From: Candidatus Methanoperedens sp.
Lineage (GTDB): Archaea; Halobacteriota; Methanosarcinia; Methanosarcinales; Methanoperedenaceae
Assembly: GCA_026552835.1 (NCBI GenBank)
Contig: JAPMTY010000128.1
Location: 1-5,813, forward strand
Length of the DNA: 5,813 nt
Reading direction: 5' to 3'
The notes under the pieces are model-generated. The model had not been told where the DNA came from, did not search any database, and worked only from the letters and a program-made list of their open reading frames with translations. The stretch's first letter is position 1. Every line of letters begins with the position of its first letter. The translations under genes and the position numbers were made by a program. Of this stretch, positions 1 to 5,048 are shown piece after piece.

Positions 1-30
1 ATTATAGTTGAATACCAAACAATTGAAACT

Positions 31-101
31 ATCTTTGCGTCCTTTGCGCCCTTTGCGGTGAAAAAAATCATGCACCGCAAAGAACGCAAAGAGCGCAAAG
101 T
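31..101. repeat. Long imperfect palindrome of CTTTGCG units, copy 1
   Basis: The left arm has three CTTTGCG units, the last extended to CTTTGCGGTG. A 12-base spacer of A's plus TCATG follows, and then the right arm begins CACCGCAAAG and continues with two more CGCAAAG units. The arms can pair over 28 positions with about four mismatches, giving a very long hairpin. A close second copy lies at 1753-1822. It encodes nothing convincing. Repeats of this look are common between genes in environmental archaeal and bacterial genomes; whether they are mobile (MITE-like) or act in RNA is not shown here. Confidence 0.85.
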
Positions 102-323
102 TTTAGCATATAAGTAAAATAAATTATGTTCTTGACTATAAATGCAGTTCCGAGCGTAGATATGCTCCCGAACAGGAGTCAAGAGATTTCATCCGTAACT
201 TTCTTACAATCACGAGGCTGCGCGCCCCCGGTCTCAATAACAATCCATGGTTTACGTCCGCAGCATCATGACGCGCCGGGTTTTCAGTCACATGATGGAT
301 GCATGGGAAATCAAGACCATTAG
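102..323. other. Intergenic stretch with no recognised feature
   Basis: Short open frames exist on both strands (about 63-65 codons), but they overlap each other, lack Shine-Dalgarno sequences and resemble no protein family I know. I see no RNA gene or clear promoter. Confidence 0.5.
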
Positions 324-431
324 ACACGGATTTCGTGGATTAACACGGATTTTTGATTAATCGGCGCAAATATTTGTCGTAAAAAGCGTTCCTGCTTTGC
401 GTTCTTTGCGTACTTTATGGTGAAAAGCGCG
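324..431. repeat. Composite intergenic repeat, copy 1
   Basis: The unit begins with three ACACGGAT-like 8-mers at 10-11 base spacing (324-354). From 362 it runs into a block starting CGGCGCAAATATT, continues through GCTTTGCGTTCTTTGCG and ends GGTGAAAAGCGCG. The block from 362 to 431 matches 551-620 at 63 of 70 bases. Weaker, AT-rich similarity goes on to about 470, ending in CGCGCC. It appears non-coding. Confidence 0.75.
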
Positions 432-508
432 GTTTATTTATTCACATTATAATATATTTTACTACGCGCCGAGATTTCAGCAATAATAAGAGTCATGGCA
501 ATACGAAA

Positions 509-620
509 CCGCAGATAAACGCAGATGGACGCAGATTTATAATGACATTCCGGCGCAAATATTAGCCATAAAAAGCGTTCCAGCTTTGCGTTCTTTGCGC
601 ACTTTGCGGTGAAAAGCGCG
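509..620. repeat. Composite intergenic repeat, copy 2
   Basis: This is the second copy of the unit at 324-431, in the same orientation. It has three CGCAGAT units at 10-base spacing (509-539), then the block 551-620 that is about 90% identical to 362-431. An AT-rich tail continues to about 662 and ends in GGCGCGC. The two blocks start 189 bases apart, so they form a spaced direct repeat. The leading 8-mers differ from copy 1 (GCAGAT against ACGGAT), so the units have diverged or come from different subfamilies. Confidence 0.75.
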
Positions 621-662
621 CGAAGAATTTATTTACATTTTTATATAATTTATCCGGCGCGC

Positions 663-898
663 AAACCTGTTCCGAAGCAACCACACATGAAAAACTCAGA
701 AATAAGAGGAGTGCTAAAATCCCACGAACCGATAAGATGCGCTGGATTTGATGCAACAAAATCGCGTTCATCAATGCCGAACCCTGCGTGTTATCGACTC
801 CGCGCAGTGTCGCCCAACCTCCCAGATTCACCCCGGGCGCGCCGGGTTGGAATGGGCGTGGTTATTTGGGCTTATGAAAAGTATCATCAAACTAAAGG
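663..898. other. Intergenic stretch, mostly unexplained
   Basis: Several overlapping open frames on both strands run through here, but their translations look like translated repeat and lack family motifs. A GAGGAG motif near 705-712 has no good start codon at the right distance. The only structure I can support is the short repeat at 798-828. Confidence 0.45.
798..828. repeat. 31-base diverged direct repeat, copy 1
   Basis: This segment matches 1131-1161 at 25 of 31 bases. The core of 14 bases, GCAGTGTCGCCCAA, is identical. It is probably the conserved part of another decayed intergenic repeat family. Confidence 0.5.
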
Positions 899-938
899 GA
901 ACGCGGATGACGCGGATTGCGCGGATACGCGCAGATTT
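899..938. repeat. Cluster of ACGCGGAT-type units, forward
   Basis: Four units of the form CGCGGAT or CGCAGAT are spaced about 10 bases apart. The cluster is inverted relative to 1027-1067, with an AT-rich 88-base interval between them. The arms share GATGACGCGGAT and GGATTGCGCGGAT blocks in a different order, so pairing would be out of phase in part. Confidence 0.7.
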
Positions 939-1026
939 GGGATTTCCGATTAATTTTTTCTATCTGTTAAATCACTATTGAGCATTTTGTTTTCTCCATA
1001 TTTATCTAAACTAAAACCGTTTCTAT

Positions 1027-1067
1027 CACATCCGTGTGCATCCGCGTCATCCGCGCAATCCGTGTTC
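1027..1067. repeat. Cluster of ATCCGCG-type units, inverted partner
   Basis: Four units reading ATCCGYG at about 10-base spacing are the reverse complement of the ACGCGGAT family at 899-938. Together the two clusters could border a small inverted-repeat element (899-1067), but no target-site duplication is obvious. Confidence 0.7.
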
Positions 1068-1130
1068 TATCAAAATGCCCCTCTTAACCGATGACGATTG
1101 ACGGTCGCATCGGGTTTTGCGAAATCGCAA

Positions 1131-1161
1131 CTCTGTGCAGTGTCGCCCAATTTCTCCGATT
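1131..1161. repeat. 31-base diverged direct repeat, copy 2
   Basis: This is the partner of 798-828, with the identical core GCAGTGTCGCCCAA at 1137-1150. It ends about 75 bases before the ferritin-like gene, so it could lie in that gene's upstream region. No promoter there is convincing to me. Confidence 0.5.
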
Positions 1162-1235
1162 GGCGCCTGATTTTCCGTAACATCAACCCACTATCTTTAT
1201 TACCATTCAAAATCAACCTCTAATGGGAGAATAAA

Positions 1236-1739
1236 ATGAACGATCAAACCAAAATTCTTGACATCCTGAAGGAAGCAATTTCGATCGAGATATATGGCAA
1301 GGAATACTATTCGATATTTAGCGAACTCGTTGAGGAAGAAAATGCCAAATCGATTTTCAGGGGGCTTTCAATGGATGAAGGAAACCACAAAGAACTCCTT
1401 GAGAAAGAGTACAAGAAGATATCAGGAAAACCTTTTGATGCGGGCGTGCTGGATGAAAAGAATAGGGAAAAAGCCCGGAGCGTTTTTCCTGAATCACTTG
1501 GGGCAATGACTTTGAAAGAAACACAGGAAGCTCTTAAACTTGGGATAAGAACTGAAGTCAGGTCTATTGAATTATATACAAAGAGTGCGCAAAAAACAGA
1601 CATCAGGTCAAGCAAAGATCTTTTCTTAAAACTCGTGGATTTTGAAAAAGAACACAAAAAATTCCTTGAAGATGCATTGTATTACCTGGGCCAGGAAGGT
1701 TCCTGGTATGGCTATTCCCCGCCCACAATAGAGGGTTAA
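1236..1739 (+). CDS. Ferritin-like (rubrerythrin-type) diiron protein, 167 aa
   Basis: This is a small, soluble, all-helical protein of the ferritin-like superfamily, rubrerythrin branch, with no C-terminal rubredoxin domain. The four-helix pattern and likely diiron ligands are visible. Helix 1 has E18. Helix 2 has E48-x-x-H51 (sequence DEGNH). A linker of about 30 residues follows (65-93). Helix 3 has E107 and E112, and helix 4 has E137-x-x-H140 (sequence EKEH). The tail is rich in Gly, Tyr and Pro. Family members reduce peroxide or handle iron; which of these applies here cannot be told. The start is supported by GGGAG at 1225-1229, six bases upstream of the ATG. Arginine codons are 5 of 6 AGR, as in lipA downstream. 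It ends 121 bases before the likely lipA start, with a large hairpin in the gap that may separate transcription. The fold is secure; the exact activity is not. Confidence 0.88.
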   Translation: MNDQTKILDILKEAISIEIYGKEYYSIFSELVEEENAKSIFRGLSMDEGNHKELLEKEYKKISGKPFDAGVLDEKNREKARSVFPESLGAMTLKETQEALKLGIRTEVRSIELYTKSAQKTDIRSSKDLFLKLVDFEKEHKKFLEDALYYLGQEGSWYGYSPPTIEG

Positions 1740-1752
1740 CCTATAAGATGGC

Positions 1753-1822
1753 ATCTTTGCGTCCTTTGCGCTCTTTGCGGTGAAAAAATCATGCACCGCA
1801 AAGGTCTCTAAGAGCGCAAAGT
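1753..1822. repeat. Long imperfect palindrome of CTTTGCG units, copy 2
   Basis: This is a near copy of 31-101. The left arm, spacer and start of the right arm are almost identical. One unit of the right arm has decayed (GGTCTCTAAG where copy 1 has AACGCAAAG), so the stem is interrupted. It starts 13 bases after the ferritin-like stop codon. As RNA it could act as a terminator or processing site between that gene and lipA, but it has no trailing U-run. Confidence 0.85.
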
Positions 1823-1827
1823 GTTCG

Positions 1828-1832
1828 TATAT
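1828..1832 (+). promoter_or_regulatory. Possible TATA-like element for leaderless lipA
   Basis: TATAT at 1828-1832 is centred about 31 bases before the lipA ATG at 1861. That is the distance expected if transcription of an archaeal gene starts at or next to the start codon. No Shine-Dalgarno lies within 4-12 bases of that ATG. An AGGA at 1835-1838 is too far away. If the host is bacterial, this reading fails. Confidence 0.3.
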
Positions 1833-1860
1833 CAGGAACTCCGAAAATATTGAACCGGAT

Positions 1861-2736
1861 ATGGTAAAACCCGACTGGCTTAAAATAAAACCTCCATCAG
1901 GAACAAAGTGCACAGATTTAAAGAATATCCTTGAAGAATTTAAATTAAACACGGTCTGTTCAAGCGCAATGTGCCCCAACCTGGGAGAATGCTGGACAAG
2001 AGGCACTGCCACTTTCATGATACTTGGCTTGGTCTGCACAAGAAATTGTAGATTCTGTGCCGTGAAAAAAGGGAAGGCAGGAGAACCTCCAGACCCTTCA
2101 GAACCCATAAGAGTTGCAGAGGCGGTTGAAAAAATGGGATTAAAGTACGTGGTACTTACTTCAGTGGACAGGGATGACCTGAAGGATGGAGGGGCTGGGC
2201 ATTTCGCTGATTGCGTAAAAGCCATAAAAAAGCGGGATAAAAATATTAAAGTAGAGGCTTTGATCCCGGACTTTCATGGTGATGAAGGATGCCTTTTGAA
2301 AATCACGGACGCTCATCCAGATGTGATCGGACATAATATTGAAACTGTTGAGGAACTCCAGGCACAGGTAAGGGATAGAAGAGCCGGATATAAATTGTCC
2401 CTGGAAGTACTTGAAAAAGTGAAGCAGATGTCTCCGTCAATAAATACCAAATCCTCCCTGATGCTTGGTCTTGGAGAGACGGAAGATATGGTCGAAAGGA
2501 CAATGGATGACCTGAGATCAGCAGGTGTAAGCATTCTCACTTTGGGTCAGTATCTCAGGCCAACAAAGATGCAGCTTGAAGTTAAAGAATATATATCGCC
2601 TGAAAAATTTGAGGCCTATAAAAAAAGAGCCTCTGAGAAGGGATTTATTTCAGTCATGAGCGGTCCGCTTGTCAGAAGCTCGTATATGTCCTATGGCGTC
2701 AATAAACCGTCGGATTTTGGATCCGAGATTTATTAA
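1861..2736 (+). CDS. lipA: Lipoyl synthase (radical SAM), 291 aa
   Basis: LipA inserts two sulfur atoms into protein-bound octanoyl groups to make lipoyl cofactors for 2-oxoacid dehydrogenases and the glycine cleavage system. Both [4Fe-4S] sites are intact. The auxiliary, sulfur-donating cluster has C33, C38 and C44 (C-x4-C-x5-C), and the radical-SAM cluster has C59, C63 and C66 (C-x3-C-x2-C). The C-terminal RSSY motif is at 272-275; its second serine is the known fourth ligand of the auxiliary cluster. The N-terminus KPDWLKIKPPSG matches the family, which supports the ATG at 1861. An in-frame ATG at 1780 would add 27 residues encoded by the repeat and is unlikely. Length is usual for LipA. 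Arginine codons are 13 of 14 AGR. No LipB, ligase or lipoylated partner lies in the window. No nearby ribosome binding site is seen. Confidence 0.95.
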   Translation: MVKPDWLKIKPPSGTKCTDLKNILEEFKLNTVCSSAMCPNLGECWTRGTATFMILGLVCTRNCRFCAVKKGKAGEPPDPSEPIRVAEAVEKMGLKYVVLTSVDRDDLKDGGAGHFADCVKAIKKRDKNIKVEALIPDFHGDEGCLLKITDAHPDVIGHNIETVEELQAQVRDRRAGYKLSLEVLEKVKQMSPSINTKSSLMLGLGETEDMVERTMDDLRSAGVSILTLGQYLRPTKMQLEVKEYISPEKFEAYKKRASEKGFISVMSGPLVRSSYMSYGVNKPSDFGSEIY

Positions 2737-2760
2737 TAGCTTCGGATTGAAAAAAAACCA

Positions 2761-2823
2761 CATAGGGGATATGCCGAATGGCTGGAACCTGTAACGGATG
2801 AAGAATACAACAACTTAAAATAA
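2761..2823 (+). pseudogene. Orphaned 3' end of a cupin gene
   Basis: This frame reads AEWLEPVTDEEYNNLK and then TAA. The bases from 2773 to 2817 match 4968-5012, the end of the intact cupin gene, at 43 of 45 positions. Both differences are synonymous (CCT/CCC and TAC/TAT). Upstream of about 2764 the similarity fades quickly, and lipA ends only 24 bases before this frame, so the rest of the gene is missing. The stop right after NNLK is probably the natural cupin end, because the intact copy instead runs on for 11 extra residues. It is a scar of a duplicated or imported cupin gene. Confidence 0.8.
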
Positions 2824-2885
2824 AATCAGCCGTTTAGAGATAAAAGTAATCTATGAGTGAAAAACATTAAACAATTATAAACAAT

Positions 2886-2971
2886 AGGAGGACTTAATTT
2901 TGAGGATTTGCTTCTTGAATGCCAGAAAAATGATTGTTGAACCAAAAGAAATATATCCAATTCACGCCTAA
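2886..2971 (+). other. Strong Shine-Dalgarno followed by a 23-codon micro-ORF
   Basis: AGGAGG at 2886-2891 is followed, eight bases later, by a TTG (2900) that opens a 23-codon frame closing at TAA 2969-2971. The frame resembles no family I know. The motif and the bases after it (ACTTAATTTT) resemble the region before the aldo/keto reductase start at 3588-3602. It may be the remnant start of a deleted gene that once followed the lost cupin, or a leader peptide for the module. I cannot decide between these. Confidence 0.3.
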
Positions 2972-2984
2972 TTTAACAATTAGG
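2967..2984. promoter_or_regulatory. Perfect 7-bp dyad, operator-like or weak terminator
   Basis: CCTAATT and AATTAGG are exact inverted arms around a TAAC spacer, followed by TTTATTTT. The stem is AT-rich, so it would make a poor intrinsic terminator. The dyad also covers the possible -35 element of the flavodoxin promoter, which fits a repressor or activator site. No regulator gene is in the window. Confidence 0.4.
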
Positions 2985-3000
2985 TTTATTTTCATATAAA
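2973..3000 (+). promoter_or_regulatory. Possible promoter of the four-gene module
   Basis: TTAACA (2973-2978), a 16-base spacer and TATAAA (2995-3000) resemble a bacterial sigma-70 promoter. The CATATAAA stretch could equally be an archaeal TATA box. Either gives a short leader before the flavodoxin ATG at 3045. It sits after the junction debris and before the first intact gene of the module. Confidence 0.35.
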
Positions 3001-3044
3001 AATGGGGGACAAATGAAATAAATCCTGAATGTGGGAGGTTATAA

Positions 3045-3551
3045 ATGATAAACCGTAAATCAGGCACAGAAGAAAACATTATCCTTGTAGCTTATTTTTC
3101 TCATTCCGGCAATACACGCGTAATTGCCACTCAAATACACGAAAGCGTCGGCGGCGATATCTTTGAAATTGTGGCCGTAGATCTGTATCCAAGCGATTAC
3201 GATGAGGTTGTGGAGCAGGCACGGAAGGAACTTAGTGAGGAGTACAGACCTAAACTGAAAACAAAAGTTGAGAAAATGGAATCGTACGAATTTGTTTTCG
3301 TTGGTTATCCTATCTGGTGGGGTACGATACCCATGCCGGTTGCAGCGTTTTTGTCGGAATACGATTTTTCCGGAAAAACCATTGTACCTTTTTGCACGCA
3401 CGAGGGAAGCCGTTTGGGGCGAAGCGTTACGGATATCACCAAGCTTTGCCCGCAGTCAACCATTCTGGATGGTCTTGCAGTCCGTGGTGGAGGCGTAAAA
3501 AATGCGCCGAATGAGGTATCCGAATGGCTGCGAGAACTTGAAATGATATAA
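3045..3551 (+). CDS. Flavodoxin-family FMN protein, 168 aa
   Basis: This is a cytoplasmic flavodoxin-fold electron carrier or small flavin reductase. The FMN phosphate loop S19-H-S21-G-N-T24 follows strand 1 (LVAYF). The second flavin loop, GYPIWWG at 87-93, carries two tryptophans that would stack on the isoalloxazine ring. A third loop has THEGS at 118-122 with a nearby glycine and serine, typical of the flavodoxin_4 type found beside aldo/keto reductases. There is no signal peptide or membrane segment. The start is fixed by GGGAGG at 3033-3038, six bases before the ATG. About ten extra residues precede strand 1. It heads a same-strand run, with the next gene 51 bases on. Arginine codons are 7 of 8 CGN, the reverse of lipA. 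The physiological partner is unknown; the downstream reductase is the natural candidate. Confidence 0.88.
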   Translation: MINRKSGTEENIILVAYFSHSGNTRVIATQIHESVGGDIFEIVAVDLYPSDYDEVVEQARKELSEEYRPKLKTKVEKMESYEFVFVGYPIWWGTIPMPVAAFLSEYDFSGKTIVPFCTHEGSRLGRSVTDITKLCPQSTILDGLAVRGGGVKNAPNEVSEWLRELEMI

Positions 3552-3602
3552 ATGCAAGATTAAGAATACTAATATATAGAAAATTTTAGGAGGTTTAATT
3601 AA

Positions 3603-4583
3603 ATGGAATATGTGAAACTTGGAAATACCGGCATGGATGTATCCCGGATTTGTCTTGGCTGTATGAGCTTTGGTAGAGGAGAAAGGGGAGCATTTCCATG
3701 GGCACTTGATGAGGAGTGCAGTCGTCCAATGATTAAGAAAGCTCTTGAGTTAGGCATCAATTTTTTTGATACGGCGAATTTCTATTCAGACGGAACGAGC
3801 GAGGAAATTACTGGTCGGGCTCTAAAGGAGTATGCAAATCGGGATGAAATTGTCCTCGCGACGAAGGTTTTTTTCCGAATGCATCAAGGTCCAAATGGTG
3901 CCGGGCTTTCCAGAAAGGCAATTATGAGTGAAATTGATAAGAGCCTTAAACGCCTGGGAACCGATTATGTGGATCTATACCAAATCCACCGCTTAGATCA
4001 TAATACTCCCATCGAAGAGACGATGGAAGCATTGCATGATGTTGTGAAGGCTGGGAAGGCAAGATACATTGGTGCTTCATCCATGTACGCATGGGAGTTT
4101 CTAAAGGCGAACCATGTAGCTGAGAAAAATGGATGGACCAAGTTTGTTACGATGCAGAATCATTACAGCCTCATGTACCGTGAGGAGGAAAGGGAGATGC
4201 TGCCGCTTTGTAAGGAAGAAAAAATCGGTGTGATTCCGTGGAGCCCGCTTGCAGGAGGAAAATTGGTGCGTTGGGAGGAATCAACTGCCCGTTGGAAAAT
4301 AGATGAAATTACCAAAAATCTTTTCGCCGCAACAGCCGGGTTAGACCGAAAAGTAGTTGAACGACTGGCGGAAGTAGCGGAAAAACGAGGTGTACCAAGG
4401 GCTCAAATCGCACTTGCCTGGTTGCTGCAGAAGGAACCGGTCACAGCTCCCATTGTCGGTACTACGAAAATATCTCATATCGAAGACGCGGTAGCCGCTC
4501 TTTCGATTAAGTTAACACCTGAAGAAATTGCATTGCTGGAAGAACCGTATGTGCCGCATCCAGTGATTGGTATAGAGGTATGA
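3603..4583 (+). CDS. Aldo/keto reductase, YajO-like, 326 aa
   Basis: This is a TIM-barrel NAD(P)H-dependent carbonyl reductase. The catalytic tetrad is present: D56 and Y61 (in FFDTANFYSDG), K88 (in LATKVF) and H129 (in YQIHRLD). It is strikingly like Escherichia coli YajO as I remember that sequence: SRICLGCMSFG, NTPIEETMEAL, KAGKARYIGASSM, YREEEREMLPLC and a PHPV-G end all have close counterparts. Length also agrees. YajO has been linked to thiamine or deoxyxylulose phosphate metabolism and reduces aromatic aldehydes in vitro; the substrate here is unknown. AGGAGGT at 3588-3594 sets the start. The cupin gene begins 18 bases after its stop. Arginine codons are mixed, 13 CGN and 6 AGR, unlike lipA. 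No membrane or export signal is seen. Confidence 0.93.
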   Translation: MEYVKLGNTGMDVSRICLGCMSFGRGERGAFPWALDEECSRPMIKKALELGINFFDTANFYSDGTSEEITGRALKEYANRDEIVLATKVFFRMHQGPNGAGLSRKAIMSEIDKSLKRLGTDYVDLYQIHRLDHNTPIEETMEALHDVVKAGKARYIGASSMYAWEFLKANHVAEKNGWTKFVTMQNHYSLMYREEEREMLPLCKEEKIGVIPWSPLAGGKLVRWEESTARWKIDEITKNLFAATAGLDRKVVERLAEVAEKRGVPRAQIALAWLLQKEPVTAPIVGTTKISHIEDAVAALSIKLTPEEIALLEEPYVPHPVIGIEV

Positions 4584-4601
4584 ACGCAAGGAGAATAAAA
4601 C

Positions 4602-5048
4602 ATGAAAAAATCAAGCGATTTAAGTAAAAGTGTCATCTTCCCGAAAGGCGAAAAGATCAAGAATGACTATTTCATAGGGACAGCATGGATCGAAATGTTG
4701 GTTTCTAAGGACAGCACCTTTAATTGCTCGATAGGTAATGTAACTTTTGAACCGGGCGCAAGAAATAATTGGCATAAGCATCCGGGTGGGCAGATCCTGC
4801 TTGTTACCGGGGGCAAAGGATTTTTTCAGGAAGAAGGCACGACGGTACAGGTGATTCAGGAGGGGGACGTCGTAAAAATCCATCCAGGCACGAAGCATTG
4901 GCATGGTGCTACACATGATAGCTGGTTGGCTCATATCGCGATAGGTACTAATGCCCAAAAGGGAGACGCCGAATGGCTGGAACCCGTAACGGATGAAGAA
5001 TATAACAACTTAATGGACCCCATTGGAGGTAGAGAATATGGTCGATAA
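4602..5048 (+). CDS. Single-domain cupin, hydroxynitrile-lyase-type Mn site, 148 aa
   Basis: This is a small beta-barrel cupin. Motif 1 reads FEPGARNNWHKHPGGQ (49-64) and motif 2 reads EGDVVKIHPGTKHWHG (87-102). Metal ligands would be H58, H60, Q64 and H99. Glutamine instead of the usual glutamate is exactly the set of the manganese cupin (R)-hydroxynitrile lyase from Granulicella (H53, H55, Q59, H94 there), and overall similarity is good. Many such proteins are of unknown natural role and sit beside carboxymuconolactone decarboxylases or reductases, so cyanohydrin chemistry should not be assumed. AAGGAGA at 4588-4594 sets the start. The C-terminus carries 11 extra residues after NNL compared with the orphan copy at 2761-2823. 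Its last 11 bases overlap the next gene, and that gene's ribosome binding site lies inside it. Confidence 0.88.
   Translation: MKKSSDLSKSVIFPKGEKIKNDYFIGTAWIEMLVSKDSTFNCSIGNVTFEPGARNNWHKHPGGQILLVTGGKGFFQEEGTTVQVIQEGDVVKIHPGTKHWHGATHDSWLAHIAIGTNAQKGDAEWLEPVTDEEYNNLMDPIGGREYGR
5025..5030 (+). promoter_or_regulatory. Ribosome binding site of the hydrolase, inside the cupin gene
   Basis: GGAGGT ends seven bases before the ATG at 5038 and lies inside the extra C-terminal codons of the cupin. This fixes the hydrolase start and suggests translational coupling between the two genes. Confidence 0.75.

Noticed and set aside
126..327. Opposed open frames of about 65 codons
   Set aside because: Neither has a ribosome binding site or recognisable motif, and both lie between repeats.
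31..620. CRISPR array
   Set aside because: The repeats are short, unequal in spacing and partly inverted, with no uniform spacers and no cas genes.
705..720. Shine-Dalgarno-like GAGGAG
   Set aside because: No start codon at a suitable distance opens a credible gene.
562..831. Minus-strand open frame of 89 codons with a hydrophobic stretch
   Set aside because: It overlaps the composite repeat and competing frames. The hydrophobic part comes from AT-rich sequence, and no start signal is seen.
609..981. Overlapping open frames of 77-114 codons on the plus strand
   Set aside because: They run through repeat units, have no ribosome binding site and show no family motif. Their translations are repeat-derived.
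1780..1860. N-terminal extension of lipA from an upstream in-frame ATG
   Set aside because: The 27 extra residues are encoded by the palindromic repeat. Family similarity begins at MVKPDW from 1861, and no ribosome binding site supports the upstream start.
2720..2748. Terminator after lipA
   Set aside because: ATCCGA and TCGGAT could pair across about 15 bases, but the stem is short, overlaps the coding end and is followed by A's rather than T's.
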